A stretch of 64,000 nucleotides of DNA, taken from contig NC_051100.1 of the NCBI RefSeq assembly GCF_901709675.1, forward strand, positions 4,958,001 to 5,022,000. Direction: 5' to 3'. The notes under the pieces are model-generated. The model ran no database searches. It saw only the letters and a list, made by a program, of their open reading frames with translations, and was not told the DNA's origin. Below, piece after piece: positions 53,791-62,900 of the stretch. The translations under genes and the position numbers were made by a program. Source of the DNA: Syngnathus acus (taxonomy: Eukaryota; Chordata; Actinopteri; Syngnathiformes; Syngnathidae). Position 1 is the stretch's first letter, and each line of letters starts with the position of its first letter.

Positions 53791-55380
53791 GAAGAGCGCG
53801 TGAGGTGAATGTTTGACTAGAGCTGAGCACATTCCAAAAGACGGTTTTATTTGTCTTACCCTATAATAAAAAATAAAAAAATGCTTTGATTGCTTGCAAA
53901 ATGTTGATATTAAAAATGGTGGCCTGACTGGAAGAACTGAGTGGAGTTAACGACAAAGGTGCCGACTCATCGCGACCCGGGACGGCCAATGTCACATGCG
54001 AGCGAGTCCTCTCGACCCGATCTCCTAAACGTACTTGATGGCAAGTCTCCTGATGAACTTGACACTTTTCCACCTCCGTGCCATTTCTGCGAGGGCGCTT
54101 TTTACGCCAAGCGTCACTATGCATCAGCGCAGCGAGATGTCGCAGGGGGAGGCCTCACCTCATCCGACGCGTCGCCGGGTAATTGACGAAAACCGCGGGA
54201 GGCCGACGCGGGAAATCTGCTCCGGTGCCCAAATAGGCTATCCGGGGTGCAGATGAACAGGAATATTAGAAATGCTAGCGCGCCTATCCGAAGTATAAAT
54301 CGTTTCCCTGGTGGAAGGCAAAATTGATGAAATCGGCCATGTTGATTTCGCTTTTCCCGAATAGCTCAAGTCTCAACGCCGGGATAAGCAATCTCACATT
54401 TCAGAATCAATACGCCGCCTCGCCATTGAGCGGCGACGAATGTTAGCCCTGCCTCTCGTCCTAACTCAGCTGGGATCGCCTCTAGTGTTGGCTCGTGAGT
54501 GAACGATTCGTTCAAATGAACGTTTATTTCAGTGAAAAAGAGTGAACGAATCACTTCCTAAAGTGATTCGTTCTTTTTTCAGTTCATATGACTTCAACCA
54601 GTAGGTGTCGGTAATGCGCATTGAAAGCTGGTGCCACCTCGCCGTAAAACAAAACGAAGAAGAAAATGACGTAACTTCCCGTTCAACAACTGAACAGATC
54701 TGTGAGTGAACGAGTCAGTGAGTGAGTGAGTGATTTGCATTTCCAGTTCATCGCGAGAACGGATCAGTGAGGGAACGAATCCTGACTTTCCCGTTCGCAG
54801 AACGAGATAATGGGTGAACTGCCTTCCTGTGCATCAACGGATCAGTCAGTGAACGTGTTGCGTCTCCTGGCGTGAACTATGTAAGCCAGAATGTAGATTT
54901 ACGATTTGCCAAGGAAAGAAAGAACACACCACTTCTTTTATGCACGTTTTCTCCAAGCTAATTGCATGAAGGGATGCGCCGTTATGCAAAAACGGGGAGA
55001 TTATGCTTCTCTTTGGGTCATCTTTATTTTATAACACTTATAGTAGTTTTTAAATAACATGTATGCATATATACGCCTAAATATTGTTATCCAATATATC
55101 TATTGCAATTTCACATTTGCTTGTTTGAAATCTACTTTTATTATTATTATTATTTTAATAAACATTAAAACCTGTTAAAACTAGTTTTATTCCTTGTTTT
55201 TATTTTTTTGGGCATGAAAACAAAAATCTGACATTTGGTTAACTGCTTTATAAGACAATATGTATATGTGTTTTACGTTGTGTAATATGTGTAATTGGTG
55301 TCCCCCAAAATAAAGAGCAAGTAGTCAAATGCACATTCTTGACACGTACAAAAAATGCAAAGTTATTAGGTACACCTGTA
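53791..55380. other. intergenic DNA with repeat pieces
   Basis: At 54446-54478 there is a fragment resembling the RTE-like tail (GCCCTGCCTCTCGTCCTAAC, CAGCTGGGATCGCC), directly followed by the GTGAACGA-rich repeat at 54484-54870. AT-rich sequence fills about 55015-55260. No gene was recognised. Confidence 0.5.
54484..54870. repeat. GTGAACGA-rich dispersed element
   Basis: Begins AGTGTTGGCTCGTGAGTGAA and contains hairpin-forming GTGAACGATTCGTTCAAATG and GAACGAATCACTTCCTAAAG sections. The later block with GTGTCGGTAATGCGCATTG, GGTGCCACCTCGCCG and AAAACGAAGAAGAAAA recalls a motif that is widespread in fish genomes. It interrupts an RTE-like tail fragment, so it is probably a mobile insertion. 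The other end and the class are not determined. Confidence 0.5.
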
Positions 55381-55639
55381 GGGGTGGGGCAATGAGAATA
55401 AAATCCGATTGGTTGGAAAGGGGGCGCGGTTATGCAGACGTGGGATGTAAAGTAGACGTGGCGTCGATTTGAAATGCTGCCTTCCGATTGGCTGATGGAT
55501 AAGTGGGCGTGTCAGGCCAATTTTAGCTGCGCTCTGATTGGTCAGACTGAATTTGGGCAGAGGTAGGAGGCGGGCAAAGTGGCACTTAGGATTTTGGAGT
55601 TTTCGGTCTTGAGGTGAGCGTGGGTTGCTCTTCTGTCAC

Positions 55640-55740
55640 TGCCATAGTCACGTGTCTTTGGTCGAGTGGTTAACGTCATTCCCTCTGACACGATGGGAAT
55701 AGTGTTCGAGACCAGCCCTTGGGCTGTACTTTGTCCATTT
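55640..55740 (+). repeat. tRNA-like block (SINE head), copy 1
   Basis: A-box TGGTCGAGTGG at 55659-55669 and B-box TGTTCGAGACC at 55703-55713, spaced as in a tRNA of the Ser/Leu type. Bases on either side of a CCTCTGACA loop can pair as an anticodon-like stem, but the T-arm does not pair. This is a tRNA-derived promoter rather than a functional tRNA gene. Confidence 0.65.
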
Positions 55741-56106
55741 TCTCTCACTTCTGCTTAAAGATTGTGACTCTTATTTTTCATTTATTTTATTTCCCTTTCA
55801 CTTGTTTAATACTGCGTCATGATTCGCTGAGGTCTCACGAAGTGGGCGGGGCAATGGGAATGTAATCCGATTGGTTGGAAAGGGGGCGTGGTGATGCAGA
55901 CGAGGGGTCCTTGTGATTGGTGGGATGTGAAGTAGGCGTGGCGTCGTCAATTTAAAATTGCCTTCCGATTGGCTGTTGGAAAAGTGGACGTGGTCAGGCC
56001 CATTTCAGCTGCCCTCTGATTGGTCAGACTGAATTTGGGCAGAGGTAGGAGGCGGGCAAAGTGGCACTTGTTTTCAGTCTTGAGGTGAGCGTGGGTTGCT
56101 CTACTG

Positions 56107-57220
56107 CAGGGGTCACCAAACTACGGCCCGCGGGCCGGATACGGCCCACGGGACCGTTTAATCCGGCCCGCCAACCCTGAACAAATTGCATTATTAAACT
56201 TTTTTTTTTTGGTCATTTTGCCTGCAATGACTGCGTTTCCCCAGTAGATGGGGAAGCGCTCGCCTGCGCATTTACTACCGGAAGCCGTGTCAGAAAGCTC
56301 GGTGCACACTCACAAGTGCGTGTACGACGTACACTGTACGTACTCAGTAGTACGGACATGGCGCACTCGCGCTCTATTTGTATCAGTCCCGAATTTAGAG
56401 CGTGGGCTGTGACGACAGCATTCTTGTAATACGCGCGCTGAGCTTTCAGATGCAGTTTTGCGCTAAAGCCACCCACAAACCTTCCCCTGGAATCCTTCCA
56501 TTAAAATGAGTCGCCCAAGGAAAAGCAAGGTGGACACAGTGCCGAGCGTTTAAAAGAGAGTGGCCAATTTGGCTCGACGTACGCGACGTGACGTTCAGCC
56601 ACATGAACGTCAACATCAAACCGTCACAGATCGAGGTAAACGGACCAACACCTCGGATCTCGCCTAAGAATTGCCACAACAAATTTTACTCCAGACTATG
56701 ACGCACTAGCAAACTTTAACAAAAAAGACAGCGGTGTCTACAAGCCTACTGGAACCTACAAAAGGATAAGGAAGGAACACAAGAACTTTAAGAGACTGCT
56801 CATATGTGTCAGAGAGATTCTGCTCTGACAACTGAGCTGAACTTTTATCTGTTAAGATTGTGCATGGCACAACAGAAAGTTAATGTTCCGTGGCTTTTTT
56901 TTCTATGAGGAACCCAGAGAGAGTTATTTAGTTATTATTTATTTCCTGTTTTTTCTGTGAAGAACTCAGAGAGGGTTATTTAGTTATTATTTATTTCATT
57001 AATAGTGTTATTATTTGTTTCCTGACTTTTTTTCTGTAAAGAACCTGGAAAGGGTTATTAAATAACCGTTATTTGGTTATATGTGGCTTTCTGGAAAACA
57101 ATAAATTTTTTAAGCTCCCCTACGATCGTCACACTTTTTCTGTTACAAACTGACACCGGCCCCCCATCAGAGAAGGGAAAAGTTATGTGGCCCTCACAGG
57201 AAAAAGTTTGGGGACCCCTG
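56107..57220 (+). mobile_element. hAT (Charlie-like) element with decayed transposase fragment
   Basis: Ends CAGGGGTCACCAAACT (56107) and AGTTTGGGGACCCCTG (57205-57220) are inverted repeats with one mismatch in 16. Both flanks carry CTCTACTG (56099-56106 and 57221-57228), an exact 8-bp target duplication. Inside, a short reading frame near 56655-56830 gives LRIATTNFTPDYDALA, which matches the conserved C-terminal end of Charlie/hAT transposases, and a piece reading TFSHMNVNIKP lies just upstream in another frame. Most of the transposase is deleted, so the copy cannot move by itself. Confidence 0.9.
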
Positions 57221-57228
57221 CTCTACTG

Positions 57229-57330
57229 TCACAAATGTAGTCACGAGTCTTTGGTCGAGTGGTTAACGTCATTGCCTCTGACACAATGGGAAAAGTGTTC
57301 GAGACCAGCCCTTGGGCTGTACTTTGTCAA
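57229..57330 (+). repeat. tRNA-like block (SINE head), copy 2
   Basis: A-box TGGTCGAGTGG at 57252-57262 and B-box TGTTCGAGACC at 57296-57306. It follows the right target duplication of the hAT element and is the continuation of the split unit. The anticodon-like stem is CATTG/CAATG. Confidence 0.65.
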
Positions 57331-57619
57331 TTTTCTCTCACTTCTGCATAAAGATTGTGACTCTTGTTTTTCATTTATTTTTTTCCTTTCGCTTGTTTAA
57401 TACTGCGTCATGATTCGCTGAGGTCTCAGGAAGTGGGCGGGGCAATGAGAATGAAATCCGATTGGTTGGAAAGGGGGCGTGGTGATGCAGACAGGGGTCC
57501 TTGTGATTGGTGGGATGTGAAGTAGGCGTGGCGTCGTCAATTTAATATTGCTTTCCGATTGGCTGTTGGAAAAGTGGACGTGGTCAGTCTTGAGGTGAGC
57601 GTGGGTTGCTCTTCTGTCA

Positions 57620-57720
57620 CTGCCATAGTCACGAGTCTTTGGCCGAGTGGTTAACGTCATTACCTCTGACACGATGGGATTAGTGTTCGAGACCAGCCCT
57701 TGGGCTGTACTTCGTCAATT
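57620..57720 (+). repeat. tRNA-like block (SINE head), copy 3
   Basis: A-box TGGCCGAGTGG at 57640-57650, a perfect match to the A box of tRNA-Ser/Leu genes, and B-box TGTTCGAGACC at 57684-57694. It is the best-preserved pol III promoter of the three. Confidence 0.65.
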
Positions 57721-57770
57721 TTCTCGCACTTCTGCGAGTGTGGCACTTTTCACTTCCATGATTTTTCCTT

Positions 57771-57895
57771 AATGCGGTGCCCTGTCACGTGGTACGCGAG
57801 TGTGCAGAGCGCCATTGGACGAGCAGGCGAGGAAGATTTGAATTGGCGGATGTGACGTCTTGAATTGGGGACGGGGTGTGCTCAAGGGAAGTTGT
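57771..57895 (+). promoter_or_regulatory. promoter-like motifs before the 130-bp array
   Basis: Contains an E-box CACGTG (about 57787-57792), an inverted CCAAT box in gccattggac (about 57811-57820) and tgacgtc (about 57852-57858, CRE-like). It sits between the CCAAT/GC-box tandem array and the splice-site-bearing 130-bp repeats. Promoter function is inferred from motifs only. Confidence 0.25.
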
Positions 57896-59030
57896 CATAT
57901 ACAGGTGCGACACGCGGGCGGTTTCTCAGCTAAGCTACCATGCTAGTAAATGTTTGTCGTTCGTTGGTCTTTCTTACGACGGACGCCTTGTTTGTTTGTT
58001 GCAGGATTCAAGGCGCCACCGACCGTGTGGCGGTTTCTCGGGTAAGCTAGTATGCTATCAAATGTTTGTCGTTCATTGCCGTTTCTCACGACGGACGCCT
58101 TATTTGTTTAATGCAGGATTCAAGGCGAGTTATCAAATACAGGCGCCACCGACCGTGTGGCGGTTTCTCGGGTAAGCTAGTATGCTATCAAATGTTTGTC
58201 GTTCATTGCCGTTTCTCACGACGGACGCCTTATTTGTTTAATGCAGGATTCAAGGCGAGTTATCAAATACAGGCGCCACCGACCGTGTGGCGGTTTCTGG
58301 GGTAAGCTAGTATGCTATCAAATGTTTGTCGTTCATTGCCGTTTCTCACGACGGACGCCTTATTTGTTTAATGCAGGATTCAAGGCGAGTTATCAAATAC
58401 AGGCGCCACCGACCGTGTGGCGGTTTCTCGGGTAAGCTAGTATGCTATCAAATGTTTGTCGTTCATTGCCGTTTCTCACGACGGACGCCTTATTTGTTTA
58501 ATGCAGGATTCAAGGCGAGTTATCAAATACAGGCACCACCGACCGTGTGGCGGTTTCTCGGGTAAGCTAGTATGCTATCAAATGTTTGTCGTTCATTGCC
58601 GTTTCTCACGACGGACGCCTTATTTGTTTAATGCAGGATTCAAGGCGAGTTATCAAATACAGGCGCCACCAACCGTGTGGCGGTTTCTCGGGTAAGCTAG
58701 TATGCTATCAAATGTTTGTCGTTCATTGCCGTTTCTCACGACGGACGCCTTGTTTGTTTTATGCAGGATTCAAGGCGAGTTATCAAATGCAGGCGCCACC
58801 GACCGTGTGGCGGTTTCTCGGGTAAGCTAGTATGCTATCAAATGTTTGTCGTTCATTGCCGTTTCTCACGACGGACGCCTTGTTTGTTTTATGCAGGATT
58901 CAAGGCGAGTTATCAAATGCAGGCGCCACCGACCGTGTGGCGGTTTCTCGGGTAAGCTAGTATGCTATCAAATGTTTGTCGTTCATTGCCGTTTCTCACG
59001 ACGGACGCCTTGTTTGATGCAAGATTTTCA
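57896..59030 (+). repeat. 130-bp tandem repeat with splice-site-like borders
   Basis: Seven near-identical 130-bp periods (for example donor-like gtaagc at 58042, 58172, 58302, 58432, 58562, 58692, 58822 and 58952) plus diverged edge copies. In each unit a 75-nt segment runs from GTAAGCTAG to TTTAATGCAG or TTTTATGCAG and looks like a mini-intron. The remaining 55 nt (for example 58117-58171) would be a micro-exon. The 55-nt segment has no stop in any of the three forward frames. Copies differ by only a few substitutions, so the array is young. No known family was recognised. Confidence 0.9.
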
Positions 59031-59740
59031 CACTCGTCACGACCACCGCAACTGTCGTTTTGCCGCCATTTCAAATCTCTTTGGCGTTTTGTTTCTTCAA
59101 ATTAACAATGTTGCATTACATATAGTGTGCTATTTCCGTTTATGCAAACTGATGACTGTGACGAATCTGTTACGTCATGTTCAAATCGATTCCAAGATGG
59201 CGCCCGCCCGCAACAAACATTTGCGAGCGTGATTTTCCCCCCTTTTGGACGACTGCTCGATTCATGCCGCCATTTTTTAGTGAGTTGTGAGTACTTTTGT
59301 CATTACAATATACTGATAATCGTATACATATTTTAAATATAAAACCGTAGTTATGTATAATTGTTGCAAAAATATCATGCCATTGCCACTCTACTCAATG
59401 TCTACAAGTGTTGCAATAATTTGTGTTTGTGTTTTTGTAGCGCTCATAAAGGCCTCCCAGCCAGCACCCTTCTATACAAAGCAAGCAGGAGGCTCCTGAG
59501 CCATCTCAGTGATGTTGAGGATACTGAGGAAGAGTAGTCCCAAATCAGGTGAAAGCCCGTTGGTGTAAAGTTTCAGTTGACTGTAAATGTGATCACTTTC
59601 ACCAATTGCACCATTTGTACTTTTCAAGGTTTTTTTTGTATGAAACCAGTGAGCAGGTTGACCGGTGAGAAGCCCTGACGCAGAGCTGTGCTTTACCATT
59701 CGCCAGACCAGGCAACTGCCTGGGGCAAGGCCACTAGGGG
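59031..59740. other. spacer between tandem arrays
   Basis: Contains aagatggcgcc (about 59194-59204), a YY1-like motif often found just downstream of start sites of housekeeping or element promoters. No ORF over 80 codons with recognisable content was seen. Confidence 0.45.
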
Positions 59741-59866
59741 GCTCTCTTATTTATCCATTTTTACATTTGGCACTTGTCCCTTGTATTCTTGCACTCTCGT
59801 ACGCTGCTGTGACAAGTAAATTTCCCTGTTGTGGAATAAAGGTCTATCAATCAACCAATGTTGTAT
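59741..59866 (+). mobile_element. 3' end of an L2/CR1-like LINE
   Basis: The sequence CTGCTGTGACAAGTAAATTT, then CCCTGTTGTGGAATAAAGGT, then CTATCAATCAACC is the typical 3' tail of fish L2-group (Maui-like) LINEs. Only the tail is present. It directly abuts the minisatellite. Confidence 0.75.
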
Positions 59867-59984
59867 TGTAGTGTTTGTATTGTATGGTATGGTATTTGTA
59901 TGGTATGGTATGGTATTGGACTGTATGGTATTGTTTGTATTGTATGTATTGTGCTGTATGTATCGTATGTACTGTATGTATTGT
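59867..59984. repeat. degenerate TGTATGG/TGTATTG border of the minisatellite
   Basis: Short imperfect TGTATGGTATGG and TGTATTGTATG units lie between the LINE tail and the first regular 29-bp unit. They could be the seed from which the large array grew. Confidence 0.6.
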
Positions 59985-62900
59985 AGTGTTTGCCATTGTA
60001 TGGCGTGTTTTGTAGTGTTTGCCATTGTATGGCGTGTTTTGTAGTGTTTGCCATTGTATGGCGTGTTTTGTACTTTGTAGTGTTTGCCATTGTATGGCGT
60101 GTTTTGTAGTGTTTGCCATTGTATGGCGCGTTTTGTAGTGTTTGCCATTGTATGGCGCGTTTTGTAGTGTTTGCCATTGTATGGCGCGTTTTGTAGTGTT
60201 TGCCATTGTATGGCGCGTTTTGTAGTGTTTGCCATTGTATGGCGCGTTTTGTACTTTGTAGTGTTTGCCATTGTATGGCGTGTTTTGTACTTTGTACTGT
60301 TTGCCATTGTATGGCGTGTTTTGTAGTGTTTGCCATTGTATGGCGTGTTTTGTAGTGTTTGCCATTGTATGGCATGTTTTGTAGTGTTTGCCATTGTATG
60401 GCGTGTTTTGTACTTTGTAGTGTTTGCCATTGTATGGCGCGTTTTGTACTTTGTAGTGTTTGCCATTGTATGGCGCGTTTTGTACTGTTTCCCATTGTAT
60501 GGCGTGTTTTGTAGTGTTTGCCATTGTATGGCGCGTTTTGTAGTGTTTGCCATTGTATGCCGTGTTTTGTAGTGTTTGCCATTGTATGGCATGTTTTGTA
60601 GTGTTTGCCATTGTATGGCGTGTTTTGTACTTTGTAGTGTTTGCCATTGTATGGCGTGTTTTGTACTTTGTAGTGTTTGCCATTGTATGGCGCGTTTTGT
60701 ACTTTGTAGTGTTTGCCATTGTATGGCGCGTTTTGTACTGTTTCCCATTGTATGGCGTGTTTTGTAGTGTTTGCCATTGTATGGCGCGTTTTGTAGTGTT
60801 TGCCATTGTATGGCGTGTTTTGTAGTGTTTGCCATTGTATGGCGTGTTTTGTACTTTGTAGTGTTTGCCATTGTATGGCGTGTTTTGTAGTGTTTGCCAT
60901 TGTATGCCGTGTTTTGTAGTGTTTGCCATTGTATGGCATGTTTTGTAGTGTTTGCCATTGTATGGCGTGTTTTGTACTTTGTAGTGTTTGCCATTGTATG
61001 GCGTGTTTTGTACTTTGTAGTGTTTGCCATTGTATGGCGCGTTTTGTACTTTGTAGTGTTTGCCATTGTATGGCGCGTTTTGTACTGTTTCCCATTGTAT
61101 GGCGTGTTTTGTAGTGTTTGCCATTGTATGGCGCGTTTTGTAGTGTTTGCCATTGTATGGCGTGTTTTGTAGTGTTTGCCATTGTATGGCGCGTTTTGTA
61201 GTGTTTGCCATTGTATGGCGCGTTTTGTAGTGTTTGCCATTGTATGGCGTGTTTTGTACTTTGTAGTGTTTGCCATTGTATGGCGTGTTTTGTAGTGTTT
61301 GTCATTGTATGGCGTGTTTTGTACTGTTTGCCATTGTATGGCGTGTTTTGTACTGTTTGCCATTGTATGGCGTGTTTTGTACTGTTTGCCATTGTATGGC
61401 GTGTTTTGTACTGTTTGCCATTGTATGGCGTGTTTTGTAGTGTTTGCCATTGTATGGCGTGTTTTGTAGTGTTTGCCATTGTATGGCATGTTTTGTACTT
61501 TGTAGTGTTTGCCATTGTATGGCGTGTTTTGTACTTTGTAGTGTTTGCCATTGTATGGCGCGTTTTGTACTTTGTAGTGTTTGCCATTGTATGGCGCGTT
61601 TTGTACTGTTTCCCATTGTATGGCGTGTTTTGTAGTGTTTGCCATTGTATGGCGCGTTTTGTAGTGTTTGCCATTGTATGGCGTGTTTTGTAGTGTTTGC
61701 CATTGTATGGCGCGTTTTGTAGTGTTTGCCATTGTATGGCGCGTTTTGTAGTGTTTGCCATTGTATGGCGTGTTTTGTACTTTGTAGTGTTTGCCATTGT
61801 ATGGCGTGTTTTGTAGTGTTTGTCATTGTATGGCGTGTTTTGTAGTGTTTGCCATTGTATGGCGTGTTTTGTACTTTGTAGTGTTTGCCATTGTATGGCG
61901 TGTTTTGTAGTGTTTGCCATTGTATGCCGTGTTTTGTAGTGTTTGCCATTGTATGGCATGTTTTGTAGTGTTTGCCATTGTATGGCGTGTTTTGTACTTT
62001 GTAGTGTTTGCCATTGTATGGCGTGTTTTGTACTTTGTAGTGTTTGCCATTGTATGGCGTGTTTTGTACTTTGTAGTGTTTGCCATTGTATGGCGTGTTT
62101 TGTACTTTGTAGTGTTTGCCATTGTATGGCGTGTTTTGTACTTTGTAGTGTTTGCCATTGTATGGCGCGTTTTGTACTTTGTAGTGTTTGCCATTGTATG
62201 GCGCGTTTTGTACTGTTTCCCATTGTATGGCGTGTTTTGTAGTGTTTGCCATTGTATGGCGCGTTTTGTAGTGTTTGCCATTGTATGGCGTGTTTTGTAG
62301 TGTTTGCCATTGTATGGCGCGTTTTGTAGTGTTTGCCATTGTATGGCGCGTTTTGTACTTTGTAGTGTTTGCCATTGTATGGCGCGTTTTGTACTGTTTG
62401 CCATTGTATGGCGCGTTTTGTACTGTTTGCCATTGTATGGCGCGTTTTGTAGTGTTTGCCATTGTATGGCGCGTTTTGTACTGTTTGCCATTGTATGGCG
62501 CGTTTTGTAGTGTTTGCCATTGTATGGCGTGTTTTGTAGTGTTTGCCATTGTATGGCGTGTTTTGTAGTGTTTGCCATTGTATGGCGTGTTTTGTACTTT
62601 GTAGTGTTTGCCATTGTATGGCGTGTTTTGTACTTTGTAGTGTTTGCCATTGTATGGCGTGTTTTGTAGTGTTTGTCATTGTATGGCGTGTTTTGTAGTG
62701 TTTGCCATTGTATGGCGTGTTTTGTAGTGTTTGCCATTGTATGGCGTGTTTTGTACTTTGTAGTGTTTGCCATTGTATGGCGTGTTTTGTACTTTGTAGT
62801 GTTTGCCATTGTATGGCGTGTTTTGTAGTGTTTGCCATTGTATGGCGCGTTTTGTAGTGTTTGCCATTGTATGGCGTGTTTTGTAGTGTTTGCCATTGTA

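Larger units (their letters stand above)
55386..57770. repeat. tandem array of about 465-bp units, copy 2 split by a hAT element
   Basis: Three copies begin at about 55386, 55850 and 57434 with GGGGCAATGAGAATAAAATC-type sequence followed by GATTGGTTGGAAAGGGGGCG. Copy 1 is about 465 bp. Copy 2 is about 462 bp once the hAT insertion and one target duplication (1122 bp) are removed. Copy 3 has an internal deletion and ends near 57770. Each unit has several inverted CCAAT boxes (ATTGG), GC boxes (GGGCGGGGC, GGGGGCGTGG) and a tRNA-like block. Confidence 0.88.

Noticed and set aside
55640-57720. Functional tRNA-Ser/Leu genes
   Set aside because: A and B boxes are present but the acceptor and T-arms do not pair; they are repeated within a longer unit, so they are tRNA-derived repeats.
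58066-58955. Series of identical 79-codon ORFs
   Set aside because: They are unspliced translations across 130-bp repeat boundaries; only the splice-based model is worth testing.
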